Notes: a model not told the origin generated them from the letters alone. 64,000 bases of DNA from Paraburkholderia aromaticivorans (GCF_002278075.1 NZ_CP022989.1:3038001-3102000); one strand, 5' to 3'. Counted from the first letter of the stretch, positions 16,981 to 25,706 are shown. Numbers and translations: made by a program.

Positions 16981-18285
16981 ATGACAAATCTCAATATACC
17001 GGTGGCAATTTCCACAGACGACACGCGGCGCCGCATCTTTGCGATCGTTGGCGCTTCATCGGGCAATCTCGTCGAGTGGTTCGACTTTTACGTGTATTCG
17101 TTCTGCGCGCTGTATTTCGCGCCGGCGTTCTTCCCGAGCGGCAACCCCACCACGCAGTTGCTGAACACCGCCGGCGTGTTCGCGGCAGGCTTCCTGATGC
17201 GCCCGATCGGCGGCTGGTTCTTCGGCCGTCTCGCCGACAAGCACGGCCGCCGCAGGGCGATGATGGTGTCGGTGTTCATGATGTGCGGCGGCTCGCTGGT
17301 GATCGCCGTGCTGCCCACCTACGCGCAGATCGGCGCGCTCGCGCCGGCGCTGCTGCTGGTTGCGCGGCTGTTCCAGGGGTTGTCGGTGGGTGGCGAATAC
17401 GGCACCAGCGCGACCTATATGAGTGAAGTCGCGCTCAAGGGGCGGCGCGGTTTTTTTGCGTCGTTCCAGTATGTCACGCTGATCGGCGGCCAGTTGTGCG
17501 CGCTGCTGGTGCTGGTGGTGCTGCAACAAACGCTGTCCACCGAAGAGCTGAAGGCGTGGGGCTGGCGCGTGCCGTTCGTGATCGGCGCGCTGGCCGCCTT
17601 GATCGCGCTGTATCTGCGTAAATCGCTCGACGAAACCACCACGGCCGAAACGCGGCGCCGCAAGGAAGCGGGCACGCTGCGCGGCCTGTGGCTGCACAAG
17701 GGCGCGTTCATGACCGTGCTCGGCTTCACGGCCGGGGGCTCGCTGATTTTCTACACGTTCACGACGTACATGCAGAAGTACCTGGTCAACACGGCGGGCA
17801 TGCACGCCAAGACGGCCAGCAACGTGATGACCGCGGCGCTGTTCGTGTATATGGTGATGCAGCCGGCGTTCGGCGCGCTGTCGGACCGCATCGGCCGCCG
17901 CCGTTCGATGCTGTTCTTCGGCTTTTTCGCGACCATCGGCACGGTGCCGTTGCTGCATGCGCTGAAAGACGTGACGAGCCCGTATGCGGCATTTGGCCTG
18001 GTGGTGTTGGCGCTCGCCATTGTGAGCTTCTACACGTCGATCAGCGGTCTGATCAAGGCGGAAATGTTCCCGCCGGAAGTGCGCGCGCTGGGCGTGGGGC
18101 TGTCGTATGCGGTGGCAAACGCGATCTTCGGCGGCTCGGCGGAATATGTGGCGCTGTGGCTGAAGTCGGTCGGCAGCGAATCCACGTTCTACTGGTATGT
18201 GACGGCAATGTGCGCGATTGCGGGCGTCGTCTCGCTGCGTATGCGCGATCCGTCGAAAGAGGGCTATCTGCGGCACGAACCGTGA
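16981..18285 (+). CDS. kgtP: Alpha-ketoglutarate permease KgtP, copy 1, 434 aa
   Basis: MFS metabolite:H+ symporter with 12 membrane segments. From [20 protein letters not shown] onward it follows E. coli KgtP closely. The repeated MFS loops [16 protein letters not shown] and [13 protein letters not shown] are intact. Expected role is proton-coupled import of 2-oxoglutarate across the inner membrane. ATG 16981 has AGGAG about 12 bases upstream; a longer frame reaches 16897 but its extra residues do not match the family. A near-identical copy lies at 40923-42227, sharing everything except the first ~13 residues and a few substitutions. It converges with the PGDYG gene. Confidence 0.9.
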   Translation: MTNLNIPVAISTDDTRRRIFAIVGASSGNLVEWFDFYVYSFCALYFAPAFFPSGNPTTQLLNTAGVFAAGFLMRPIGGWFFGRLADKHGRRRAMMVSVFMMCGGSLVIAVLPTYAQIGALAPALLLVARLFQGLSVGGEYGTSATYMSEVALKGRRGFFASFQYVTLIGGQLCALLVLVVLQQTLSTEELKAWGWRVPFVIGALAALIALYLRKSLDETTTAETRRRKEAGTLRGLWLHKGAFMTVLGFTAGGSLIFYTFTTYMQKYLVNTAGMHAKTASNVMTAALFVYMVMQPAFGALSDRIGRRRSMLFFGFFATIGTVPLLHALKDVTSPYAAFGLVVLALAIVSFYTSISGLIKAEMFPPEVRALGVGLSYAVANAIFGGSAEYVALWLKSVGSESTFYWYVTAMCAIAGVVSLRMRDPSKEGYLRHEP

Positions 18286-18317
18286 GCCCTATGCAGAGCC
18301 TGGGAACATGCGCTTGT

Positions 18318-18353
18318 CGCGCAAGCTTCGCCGTTACGGCCCAGGCTTGCGCG
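18318..18353. terminator. Hairpin between convergent kgtP copy 1 and PGDYG gene
   Basis: CGCGCAAGC (18318-18326) and GCTTGCGCG (18345-18353) form a perfect 9-bp stem around an 18-base loop. It lies midway between the two convergent stop codons. It lacks a T-run. Confidence 0.4.
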
Positions 18354-18373
18354 GTCAGCGTCGCTGAACGTAC

Positions 18374-18811
18374 CTAACTCGCCGCGCGATACACTTTCGC
18401 GAATCGTGCGGCCTGCACGACACCGTAGTCGCCCGGCGCGTACTGCATGACCCAGTCGCCGGCGGCGCCGTGCAGCACGTCGCCGCCGTTCGCCGAGCGT
18501 GCGAGCGTGAACGCTTCATGCATCTGTTTGGCCAGCACGACGGCGGGGCGGTTGCGGTACGCACCCGCCTGGCCGTGCGAGACGGCTGCGTCGGCGGGAA
18601 GGTATTTGGCGTCGAAGCGCTCGCATGAGACGACCCAGCGGTCGCCCGTCGATCCGGTGATCAGCGCGTCGCCGCGCACATAGCGGTTCAGGCCTTCGAG
18701 GCTCATCAATTCACCTTCGGCGACGGCGAATTCCACGCTCACCGTTTCGTCTTTTACGACACGGCAGGCGTTAGCGTCTTGGTTCAGATCGACATTTTTG
18801 AGTTCGGTCAT
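18374..18811 (-). CDS. PGDYG-domain protein, 145 aa
   Basis: Carries the motif that names the PGDYG family: WVMQYAPGDYGVVQAARFAK near the C-terminus. Earlier, GDRWVVSCERFDAKYLPADA and NRPAVVLAKQMHEAFTLARS are consistent with the same small soluble fold. The role of the family is not known. ATG 18809-18811 was taken because the residues before it in the longer frame (46 codons) are low-quality, include a mixed cysteine-rich stretch and are not conserved-looking. Single gene, converging with kgtP copy 1. Confidence 0.75.
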   Translation of the reverse strand: MTELKNVDLNQDANACRVVKDETVSVEFAVAEGELMSLEGLNRYVRGDALITGSTGDRWVVSCERFDAKYLPADAAVSHGQAGAYRNRPAVVLAKQMHEAFTLARSANGGDVLHGAAGDWVMQYAPGDYGVVQAARFAKVYRAAS

Positions 18812-19124
18812 AGAGCGAGCGGGTATGAGGAGTAGGGCGGCGGCGCAGGACTTCAGGCCGCATACGACTCGCATCATGCCAGATGCATCCAACGAACGGC
18901 TTCTTTTGCGAGCGAGCACACCACGGATCGTCCGTCCATGGTGGGTCATAGCAAGGACGGAAAGTCGCCGGACGGGCGCGCGCAGTCGAGGAAGATTCGA
19001 GGGGCGGGAGGCGGGGCGACACGTGCCGCGCCCCGGGCAAAGCCGGGTGTGCGCCGCGGCAAATCCGCGCGGCGCACCGTTGGTTCGTTACGGCTCGAGT
19101 GACGGCTTTTTGTCGCGGTTCTCG
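18812..19124. other. Intergenic region with GC hairpin
   Basis: About 310 bp without a gene. It holds a perfect 10-bp inverted repeat, GTGCGCCGCG (19049-19058) and CGCGGCGCAC (19068-19077), about 50 bases after the stop of the Spy-like gene on the minus strand. This may be its transcription end, though no T-run follows. Nothing else was recognised; the promoter of the PGDYG gene presumably lies at the left end. Confidence 0.4.
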
Positions 19125-19646
19125 TTACGGCTTGACAGTGGCATCGCTTGCCGGGTCTGCGGCGGATTTCCCACCTTTACCCTTGCCCTTGCCATGATGA
19201 CCATGGCCTTCCACGCCGCCAGGCTGGTGGAAGGTCACGTCAGCCAGCTTCTTCTGTTCCGGCGAGAAGCTGTTGTACAGCGGACTGAATGCGTCGACCA
19301 ATTTCTTCATGCCGTCCGCATGCGCTTGCGCGATCGTTGCATATTGCTGCATGTCGTCGAGCGCCGATACGTTGGTCGCGGCCCGGCGTTGCTTGAATAG
19401 CTCGCCCATCGTCTGGCCATTGCTGCGCATGACGTCGGCGAATGCATTCCACTGCGATTCCTGCGCCGACGTGATCTTCAGTTGCGAATGCAGGTAGGCG
19501 ATGCGGTCTTCGACATTGCGCTCGTGGCCGGCCTTGGCGGCGGGTGCCGAAGCGGCGCTCACCGGTGCCGACGCCGGCGCGGAAGTTTGTGCGAACGCGC
19601 CGCTCATGGCGACTGCGGTGGCCAGCATTACCAGTGCTTTTTTCAT
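19125..19646 (-). CDS. Spy/CpxP-like periplasmic protein, 173 aa
   Basis: Signal peptide MKKALVMLATAVAMSGAFAQ with AFA-Q cleavage, then an Ala/Ser/Pro-rich linker. The body has two LTxxQ-like motifs, LKITSAQESQWNAF and FSPEQKKLADVTF, which define the Spy/CpxP/LTXXQ family. It ends in a His/Gly/Lys-rich tail (GHGHHGKGKGKGGKS) that might bind metal. Family members act as periplasmic chaperones or envelope-stress feedback regulators. ATG 19644-19646 has AGGAG 6 bases upstream. No envelope-stress regulator gene is adjacent, so control is unclear. Confidence 0.85.
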   Translation of the reverse strand: MKKALVMLATAVAMSGAFAQTSAPASAPVSAASAPAAKAGHERNVEDRIAYLHSQLKITSAQESQWNAFADVMRSNGQTMGELFKQRRAATNVSALDDMQQYATIAQAHADGMKKLVDAFSPLYNSFSPEQKKLADVTFHQPGGVEGHGHHGKGKGKGGKSAADPASDATVKP

Positions 19647-19833
19647 CGAAACTCCTGATGTCTGTTCGAATTGGGACAAGGCTCGCGAGCGAGCGGCCCG
19701 TCATGCGCCAGTCATTGAGACGTATGGCGGCCGGCTGCCCACTTTGCCGTCGCCGCTATTAGTATCACGATATCCCTACAATGCGGCTCTTGTGCGACAA
19801 ACGCTTACAACCGAAACGAACAGGAAATAGCGG

Positions 19834-20718
19834 GTGGATAAATTCGTCAGCATGGAAATCTTCGTCGCCGTGGTCGAGGCGGGCAGTCTGACGGCGGCTG
19901 CCGAGCGCTTCGACATTTCGTCGGCGATGGTGGGCAAGCATATCCGTTCGCTCGAAACCCGGCTCGCCACGCGGCTCTTGACGCGTACGACGCGTCGGCA
20001 AAGCCTGACGGAAATCGGCCGGCAGTATTACGAACAATGCCGGCGCATTCTGGCCGACGTCAAGGCGGCCGAGTCGCTCGCCGAAGCGATGGCCGCAGCG
20101 CCGCGCGGCGTGCTCAAGGTGACAGTGCCGCTCACCTACGGCGTCGAGGTCTTTGCCCCGGCGATGACCGAGTACCTCACCGCATGGCCGGACATCACGC
20201 TCGAACTCGATCTTTCGAATCGCGTGATCGACCTGGTGGAAGAGGGCTTCGACGCATCGGTGCGGATCGGCCAGCTGCCGGATTCAGGTCTGGTCGCGCG
20301 GCCGTTGAAGCCCTACCGGATGCGCGCGTGCGCTTCGCCGGCGTATCTGGCGCGCGCCGGCACGCCGCGCACGCCGGAAGATCTCGGGCAGCATGAATGT
20401 TTGGGGTTTCTGCACTGGGGCCGCGAAGGTTTGTGGCGTCTGGGCGGCGAGAGCGCGGACGAAAACCAGCTGCGCGCCGGACGCTTTCGCGCGAACAATG
20501 GCCAGGCGCTCAAGGTCGCCGCGTTGCACGGTTTCGGGCTGGTGTTGCAGCCCGAGGCGCTGCTTGCAAGGGAAATTGCCAGCGGCGAACTGGTGTCGGT
20601 GCTGGAGGACTATTTGCCCGAGGGCGCGCCGGTCCATCTGGTGTATCCACGCGATCGCCGCGCCACGGCCAAGCTCACGAGCTTCATCGACTTCGTGATC
20701 GAGCGGTTCGGGGCGTAG
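19834..20718 (+). CDS. LysR-family regulator (GTG start), 294 aa
   Basis: Starts at GTG 19834, giving MDKFVSMEIFVAVVEAGSLT, the canonical opening of a LysR subfamily ('MDkf..M..Fv.Vve.GSf'). The later ATG at 19852 would cut this off, and AGGAAA precedes the GTG. The winged helix (ISSAMVGKHIRSLETRLATR) and the effector domain (SVRIGQLPDSGLVARPLKPY) are complete. No divergent partner gene lies upstream: the neighbour is the Spy-like gene on the other strand, 190 bp away, which is a possible but unproven target. Confidence 0.88.
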   Translation: MDKFVSMEIFVAVVEAGSLTAAAERFDISSAMVGKHIRSLETRLATRLLTRTTRRQSLTEIGRQYYEQCRRILADVKAAESLAEAMAAAPRGVLKVTVPLTYGVEVFAPAMTEYLTAWPDITLELDLSNRVIDLVEEGFDASVRIGQLPDSGLVARPLKPYRMRACASPAYLARAGTPRTPEDLGQHECLGFLHWGREGLWRLGGESADENQLRAGRFRANNGQALKVAALHGFGLVLQPEALLAREIASGELVSVLEDYLPEGAPVHLVYPRDRRATAKLTSFIDFVIERFGA

Positions 20719-20876
20719 GCGAGGCGGCGGCCCTGACCATCCGTGACAGGCCCGGGCGCCTGCCATCGCGGCCGCGACGTGCATGGCGCTTCATGACGAT
20801 CGGCCCGGAGACTTCTCCATGTGCCGCCGCAGACGCGCGATAATCCGCCTCACCCGAACCACTTCCTTTGCCTTCG

Positions 20877-21335
20877 ATGAGACCTCCGCGCCTCGACCAA
20901 CTCGACGAACTCGACCGCAACCTGGTTGCGCTGCTGCAAGCCAATGCCCGGGAGAGCGTCGCCAATCTCGCGCGCCAACTGGACGTGGCGCGTACCACGG
21001 TGATCGCGCGAATCGCGCGGCTCGAGCGCAGCAACGTGATCGCCGGCTACAGCGTGCGGCTCGGCCAGGACGTGCTCGACTCGAGCATCATGGCCTACGT
21101 CGGCATCATCATTGCGCCCAAACACGGGCCGGCGGTGCAGAAACGCCTCGGCAAGATGCCGGAAGTGCAACTGCTGTGCGCGGTGAGCGGCGAGTTCGAC
21201 TATGTCGCGTGGCTGCGCGCCGATTCGCCCGATCGTCTGAACGATCTGCTCGACCAGATTGGCGGTCTGGAAGGCGTGGAGCGGACCACGACTTCGATCA
21301 TTCTCGCGCGCAAGATCGACCGCGGCATGGTGTGA
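20877..21335 (+). CDS. Lrp/AsnC-family regulator, 152 aa
   Basis: N-terminal helix-turn-helix (LDELDRNLVALLQANARESV, NLARQLDVARTTVIARIARL) and C-terminal RAM/AsnC ligand domain (AYVGIIIAPKHGPAVQKRLG; AVSGEFDYVAWLRADSPDRL). Such proteins sense amino acids. The gene precedes a lysine-6-dehydrogenase-like gene on the same strand by 416 bp, so it may regulate amino-acid (perhaps lysine) breakdown; this is inference. ATG 20877 was chosen over the in-frame TTG at 20868; neither has a clear ribosome site. Confidence 0.88.
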   Translation: MRPPRLDQLDELDRNLVALLQANARESVANLARQLDVARTTVIARIARLERSNVIAGYSVRLGQDVLDSSIMAYVGIIIAPKHGPAVQKRLGKMPEVQLLCAVSGEFDYVAWLRADSPDRLNDLLDQIGGLEGVERTTTSIILARKIDRGMV

Positions 21336-21390
21336 GCTGCTTAGCCTGCGCCGTTCGCTCCGCGCTGTCCAAACGTGCTGTCCAAACCGC

Positions 21391-21472
21391 ACAGTGCGAT
21401 CTGCAGAGCGATCTGCACAGTGCAATCCGCGCAGTGCAATCCGCGCAGTGGAATCCGCGGAGTGGAATCCGT
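21391..21472. repeat. 14-bp tandem repeat array
   Basis: Units ACAGTGCGATCTGC (21391), a 12-base partial unit AGAGCGATCTGC (21405), ACAGTGCAATCCGC (21417), GCAGTGCAATCCGC (21431), GCAGTGGAATCCGC (21445) and GGAGTGGAATCCGT (21459). It begins 55 bases after the Lrp-type gene. The 14-bp period equals that of the unrelated array at 8535-8604. Confidence 0.85.
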
Positions 21473-21614
21473 TTACGCCGTTTTGACAGCTTTTCGACAT
21501 ATCGACTGACAGCTTCGTCATAACGTCGAACTTCGTGGTCATAGCGCAGCATTTTGCGCGTATGAAGTGTTTTTGCTTCTCCCTAAACTGTGACGTATGG
21601 GTTCAGCCCGACGG

Positions 21615-21637
21615 GCGCCGCGCCGCAAGCGCGGCGC
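21615..21637. other. GC hairpin in leader of the dehydrogenase gene
   Basis: GCGCCGC (21620-21626), loop AAGC, GCGGCGC (21631-21637), with an overlapping 8-bp alternative pairing from 21615. It lies about 115 bases before the lysine-dehydrogenase-like start. The rest of the 416-bp gap (21336-21751) holds the 14-bp array and no recognisable gene. Confidence 0.4.
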
Positions 21638-21751
21638 ACTTCCCCGGCTGGAGCCAGAACACAGATAACAGCAATCATCTTGCATGGGACCGGGGTCAGT
21701 GCTTTGCATCGTCAGCCAAAGCGCCAACTCCGGCCGACTAAGGAGAAGCGT

Positions 21752-22849
21752 ATGAAAGTAGCTATTGTTGGCGCAGGTCTGATCGGTCACACCATCGCCC
21801 ATATGTTGCGCGAGACCGGCGACTATGAGGTCGTCGCGTTCGACCGCGACCAGCACGCGCTCGACAAGCTCGCCGCCCAGGGCATACCGACCCGCCGCGT
21901 GGATTCCGCCGATGCCGCCGCGCTGCGCGCCGCCGTGCAAGGTTTCGACGCGCTCGTCAACGCGCTGCCTTACTACCTCGCGGTGAACGTGGCTTCGGCA
22001 GCCAAGGGCGCGGGCGTGCATTACTTCGATCTGACGGAAGACGTGCGCGCCACGCATGCGATCCGCGCGATCGCCGACGACGCCGATCACGCTTTCATGC
22101 CGCAGTGCGGTCTCGCGCCGGGCTTCATCGGTATCGCCGCGCACGAGCTGGCGAACCGCTTCACGGAAATCCGCGACGTCAAGATGCGCGTGGGCGCGCT
22201 GCCGGAATTCCCGACCAATGCGCTGAAGTACAACCTGACGTGGAGCGTCGACGGTCTGATCAACGAATACTGCCAGCCGTGCGAAGCGATTCGCGACAGC
22301 CGCACGCAATGGGTGCAGCCGCTCGAAGGCCTCGAACATTTCTCGCTCGACGGCACCGAATATGAAGCCTTCAATACCTCCGGCGGCCTGGGCACGCTGT
22401 GCGAGACCTTGTCGGGCCGGGTGGAGTCGCTCGACTACAAGTCGGTGCGCTACCCGGGCCACCGCAACCTGATGCAGTTCCTGCTGGAAGACCTGCGTCT
22501 TGCCAGCGACCGCGACACCCTCAAGAACATCATGCGCCGCTCGGTGCCGTCCACCGCGCAAGACGTGGTGCTGGTGTTCATCACGGTGAGCGGCATGCGC
22601 GACGGTCAACTGGTGCAGGAAGTCTTCACCCGCAAGATCTTCGCGAAGACGGTGTGCGGCGTGCCGATGAGCGCGATCCAGATCACCACGGCCGGCGCGA
22701 TGTGCGCGGTGCTCGATCTGTTCCGCGAACAGAAGCTGCCGCAAAAGGGCTTCGTGCGCCAGGAGCAGGTGTCGCTGCGCGACTTCCTCGCGAACCGTTT
22801 CGGGCAGTTGTACGAGGGGCAGTCGCTGGAGGCGATGGCTACCGTCTGA
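21752..22849 (+). CDS. Saccharopine dehydrogenase-family protein, lysine-6-dehydrogenase-like, 365 aa
   Basis: NAD(P)-binding Rossmann start MKVAIVGAGLIGHTIAHMLR, then DALVNALPYYLAVNVASAAK and HYFDLTEDV. The C-terminal domain includes CGLAPGFIGIAAHELAN, YEAFNTSGGLGTLCETLSGR and YKSVRYPGHRNLMQFLL. The order and spacing of these last motifs follow Geobacillus-type L-lysine 6-dehydrogenase, which oxidatively deaminates the lysine side-chain amine. AAGGAG precedes ATG 21752. An Lrp-type regulator is upstream on the same strand. Substrate is inferred from similarity only; other amino-acid dehydrogenases of this superfamily are possible. Confidence 0.78.
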   Translation: MKVAIVGAGLIGHTIAHMLRETGDYEVVAFDRDQHALDKLAAQGIPTRRVDSADAAALRAAVQGFDALVNALPYYLAVNVASAAKGAGVHYFDLTEDVRATHAIRAIADDADHAFMPQCGLAPGFIGIAAHELANRFTEIRDVKMRVGALPEFPTNALKYNLTWSVDGLINEYCQPCEAIRDSRTQWVQPLEGLEHFSLDGTEYEAFNTSGGLGTLCETLSGRVESLDYKSVRYPGHRNLMQFLLEDLRLASDRDTLKNIMRRSVPSTAQDVVLVFITVSGMRDGQLVQEVFTRKIFAKTVCGVPMSAIQITTAGAMCAVLDLFREQKLPQKGFVRQEQVSLRDFLANRFGQLYEGQSLEAMATV

Positions 22850-22933
22850 CGACCCACTCCGAGGGCTGTGCGACAACGTGGCAGCAGGCATAGCCTGCTG
22901 CAAACGGAAACGAAGGCTCCGCAGAGAGCTTCT

Positions 22934-22964
22934 AATACGCCCCGCGACGCGGGGCGTATTTCTT
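22934..22964. terminator. Bidirectional intrinsic terminator
   Basis: AATACGCCCCG (22934-22944) and CGGGGCGTATT (22950-22960) form a perfect 11-bp stem with a 5-base loop. The arms themselves supply A-rich and T-rich flanks. It separates the dehydrogenase gene from the convergent P-loop kinase gene. Confidence 0.8.
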
Positions 22965-22983
22965 GATTGGATGCGACTGCAGG

Positions 22984-23601
22984 CTACACCGGCACCGGCG
23001 GCATGATCAACGCCGCCCGCGGCTCGCCGACGATGCGTGCGAGCAGCGCTTCGTAGTCCGCCGTAGCAGGCGCGGTATTGTCGAACATCAGCAGGTCGTC
23101 GCGGATATCGCCGCTGGGCACGAAGCGGCGCTGCCGATACTCGTCCCAGTGCGCGAGTTTATAGGCGTCGTTCGGATTCGCGCGCTCCACGATCCGCCGA
23201 TGCGCGGTCTCTTCCGACGTATAAACCCACACGACCCGAAGCGCCACGTCCGCGCCGACGCCCAGCCACGCGCGATCGAACAGGCGCCGCTCGCGCACTT
23301 CGCGCGAAAGCGGCCCGACCACCAGTGCGCTCACGCCGAGTTCGAGATTGTCGCGGGCGGTATCGAGCAGGCCGCGGTACTCGGGATCGCGCAGATGCTG
23401 CAGAAACAGCGGGCTGTCGCGGTCGTTCGGGTCACCGGTCAGCATGGCCATGGCGGCCGCGCTGTAGCCGCCGTAGAGCGTATCTTTATCGAGCAGGCAG
23501 AAGGGCGTGCCGAGCGCTTTCGTCAGCGGGGCATGCAGTTTCTTTGCCAGCGTGGTCTTGCCCGTGCCTGCGTGGCCGCAAAAGAAAACCAGATGGGTCA
23601 C
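22984..23601 (-). CDS. P-loop ATP-binding kinase-like protein (GTG start), 205 aa
   Basis: Walker A motif CGHAGTGKTTLAKKL at about 8-22; then CLLDKDTLYGGYS, VVGPLSREVRERRLFDRAWL and a lid-like VWVYTSEETAHRRIVERANP. This matches small AAA_33-type nucleotide or small-molecule kinases (zeta-toxin/chloramphenicol phosphotransferase-like). Substrate unknown. The GTG start (23599-23601) overlaps the TGA of the upstream cydX (23598-23600) as GTGA, so translation is probably coupled. No other start in frame fits the Walker A motif so near the N-terminus. Confidence 0.75.
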   Translation of the reverse strand: MTHLVFFCGHAGTGKTTLAKKLHAPLTKALGTPFCLLDKDTLYGGYSAAAMAMLTGDPNDRDSPLFLQHLRDPEYRGLLDTARDNLELGVSALVVGPLSREVRERRLFDRAWLGVGADVALRVVWVYTSEETAHRRIVERANPNDAYKLAHWDEYRQRRFVPSGDIRDDLLMFDNTAPATADYEALLARIVGEPRAALIMPPVPV

Positions 23602-23747
23602 GAAGGCGCGTCCTCGGGCGTGGCCGGTACGGCGCCGGCGCTCTGCGGGTCACGCGCGAACTTGCCGCCGGCCTCCAGCCACATCACGTTGATGATGCCG
23701 AAGCCCAAGGCCACGCCGATGCCGAGAATCCAGGTGAAATACCACAT
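23598..23747 (-). CDS. cydX: Cytochrome bd oxidase small subunit CydX, 49 aa (no cydAB adjacent)
   Basis: Encodes MWYFTWILGIGVALGFGIIN followed by VMWLEAGGKFARDPQSAGAV. The opening MWYF-WILG and the Trp-Leu-Glu after a single membrane helix are the hallmark of CydX/YbgT, the small subunit that stabilises cytochrome bd quinol oxidase (E. coli CydX starts MWYFAWILG). AAGGAG lies 8 bases before the ATG. Normally cydX follows cydAB, but the DNA upstream here is a 330-bp gap and then unrelated genes on the other strand. Either cydAB is elsewhere or the protein serves another complex. Its stop overlaps the start of a kinase gene. Confidence 0.85.
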   Translation of the reverse strand: MWYFTWILGIGVALGFGIINVMWLEAGGKFARDPQSAGAVPATPEDAPS

Positions 23748-24079
23748 TGCGGTCTCCTTGGTCGGCAGCTGACGGAACTGCCCTTTGCAGCGATCATGAA
23801 GAAGAACGCGGCGCCACGCAAGGGGGCGTTGGGGTCGTCCATTCGGCCAGGCTGGCAGAACGGGCGCGCGTTGCTATCATGCATGCCAGTGGGTGAGCGG
23901 AACAAGCAAGCCGCGGCAGTAAGCCGCGGCGATGAACCGCTGCAACGAGCGGCAGCAACGCGCGCTGGCAACATGCCGCGGCAATGGGCGGTAGCGGTCT
24001 CACCGGCAAGGCACGTGCGGCACGCCTGTCAGAAGAAACAGAGAAGCGGGACCACAATCAACAACACGGGAGAACCCGC
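23748..24079. other. Divergent intergenic region, cydX / lipoprotein gene
   Basis: About 330 bp that must hold promoters for both directions. It contains a short direct duplication, AAGCCGCGGC twice within 25 bases (about 23909-23932), and irregular GCAGCAACG-like runs. No cydA or cydB remnant, RNA gene or clear operator was found. Confidence 0.4.
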
Positions 24080-24547
24080 ATGCCGATGCGTCTGGATTGC
24101 CACCGCAAAGCCGCGCTGGTCGCCATGGCCCGGCTAGGTACGCTTGCCGCGTTGAGCTTCGGGGTGCTCGCCGGCTGCGCCTCGACTCCCGCCGAGCCTG
24201 TTCCGTTCAAGGCGGTGCCGGCCGGGCGCATCGTCCAGCCCGGCTACACGGAGCCGGGGGCGGGGCTCGTCGCCGTGGACGTCCGGCGTGAGCGCTCGCG
24301 CGACGTGATCGTCCGGTTTCGCGATGCGCTGGTCTACGTCGACGGCGAGCAGGTCACCGACCTGATGAACGGCGAGCATGTCGTCTTTTATCTGAGCCCG
24401 GGTGTGCACCGCATCGCCGTGTCGACGCAGTTCGATCCGGTCGTCGAAATGCGTTTCACGGTGACGGCGGATACGCGCTACACCAACCGCGCGTCGGTCA
24501 CGTTCGGCGAAGATCACCGCATCGCGCTGCAGCGGGTCGCCCAATAG
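24080..24547 (+). CDS. Small lipoprotein, 155 aa
   Basis: The N-terminus is basic (MPMRLDCHRK), then hydrophobic, ending in a lipobox LAGC with Cys followed by AST, so it should be lipidated. Asp is not at +2, which favours sorting to the outer membrane. The body contains RDVIVRFRDALVYVDGEQVT and LSPGVHRIAVSTQFDPVVEM, a β-rich pattern seen in small uncharacterised lipoproteins with a PEGA-like or surface-adhesion fold. GGGAGA precedes the ATG. No operon partner. Function unknown. Confidence 0.75.
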   Translation: MPMRLDCHRKAALVAMARLGTLAALSFGVLAGCASTPAEPVPFKAVPAGRIVQPGYTEPGAGLVAVDVRRERSRDVIVRFRDALVYVDGEQVTDLMNGEHVVFYLSPGVHRIAVSTQFDPVVEMRFTVTADTRYTNRASVTFGEDHRIALQRVAQ

Positions 24548-24557
24548 CGTTTTCTGT

Positions 24558-24589
24558 CGCGCGGGCCTTCAGATCAACGGGCCCGCGCG
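24558..24589 (+). terminator. Hairpin after the lipoprotein gene
   Basis: CGCGCGGGCC (24558-24567) and GGCCCGCGCG (24580-24589) form a perfect 10-bp stem with a 12-base loop, starting 11 bases after the stop. No T-run follows, so termination strength is uncertain. Confidence 0.5.
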
Positions 24590-24728
24590 GCTTAACAATT
24601 CGATACATGACGTCCCCGCAGTGCCGTTAACATGGCGGCTCATGCTGATCCGTTCATGCAGACCGGGCGCCTGGCTTACGCGCCGTAAGTGTTCGGCCGG
24701 TCTGTACCGTTTTCAAGGTAATCCAAAC

Positions 24729-25706
24729 ATGCTGATCAATTGCGCCGCCTATCAGGACGGCCGGAAGCTGGCAGATATCGACATCGATAGCATCAGCGAC
24801 TACGTGGCGCGGCCCGAATGTTTTGTCTGGGTAGCGCTGAAGGACCCGGGCCCGGGCGAACTGGCCGTGATGAAACACGAGTTCGGCTTGCACGACCTCG
24901 CAATCGAAGATGCGCAGAATGGCCACCAGCGCCCCAAGATCGAGGAGTACGGCGAGTCGCTGTTCGCCGTGATGCACACGGTGGAAATGGACGAAGACGG
25001 TGAACTGCTGATCGGCGAAGTCGATGTGTTCGTGGGGCGCAACTATGTGCTTTCGGTGCGGCGCGGTACGCGCATGGGCTTTCAGAACGTGCGCGCGCGC
25101 TGCGAACGCGAGCCGCAATTGCTTAAGGAAGGCTCCGCGTTCGTGCTGTATGCGCTCGCCGACGACATCGTCGACCGCTATTTCCCGATTATCGAGACGA
25201 TGAACAGCGAGATCGAAGCGCTCGAAGACCGCATCTTCGATCGCAACAACTCGGCGGCCTCGCGCGCGATCATCCAGGATCTGTACTCGCTCAAACGCCG
25301 CCTCGTGATCCTGCAGCACCATATCGCACCGCTGCAGGAGGCCATCAGCAAACTGACGGGCGGCCGCATTCCGAGTATCTGCGAGGGCATGCAGGCCTAC
25401 TTCCGCGACGTCTACGACCACCTCGAGCGGATCGTCAGAATCATCGACGGCCGGCGTGAAATGGTCGTGACTGCCGTGCAGGTGAATCTCGGCATGATTT
25501 CGCTCGCCGAGAGCGAGGTGACCAAACGGCTCGGCTCGTTCGCGGCGCTGTTCGCGGTGCCCACCATGATCGCCGGCATCTATGGGATGAACTTCCAGAC
25601 TATCCCCGAGCTGCACTACAAGTACGGCTATCCAATCTGTCTGGCGGTCATGCTGACCGTCGACATCGTGCTGTACTGGCGGTTCCGTAAAGCCGGCTGG
25701 CTCTGA
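24729..25706 (+). CDS. corA: CorA-family magnesium/cobalt transporter, 325 aa
   Basis: Long acidic cytoplasmic N-domain (FVWVALKDPGPGELAVMKHE; LAIEDAQNGHQRPKIEEYGE), helical stalk, and two C-terminal membrane helices joined by the YGMNF signature (GIYGMNFQTIPEL, about 291-303). The ending YWRFRKAGWL is typical. CorA forms a pentameric channel for Mg2+ (and Co2+/Ni2+) in the inner membrane. ATG 24729 is used; the 36-residue extension of the frame upstream does not resemble CorA. Monocistronic. Confidence 0.9.
   Translation: MLINCAAYQDGRKLADIDIDSISDYVARPECFVWVALKDPGPGELAVMKHEFGLHDLAIEDAQNGHQRPKIEEYGESLFAVMHTVEMDEDGELLIGEVDVFVGRNYVLSVRRGTRMGFQNVRARCEREPQLLKEGSAFVLYALADDIVDRYFPIIETMNSEIEALEDRIFDRNNSAASRAIIQDLYSLKRRLVILQHHIAPLQEAISKLTGGRIPSICEGMQAYFRDVYDHLERIVRIIDGRREMVVTAVQVNLGMISLAESEVTKRLGSFAALFAVPTMIAGIYGMNFQTIPELHYKYGYPICLAVMLTVDIVLYWRFRKAGWL

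Noticed and set aside
21590..21751. An N-terminal extension of the lysine-dehydrogenase-like protein by 54 codons.
   Set aside because: The Rossmann fold starts exactly at ATG 21752, which has AAGGAG; the extra residues are not conserved-looking and include the hairpin DNA.
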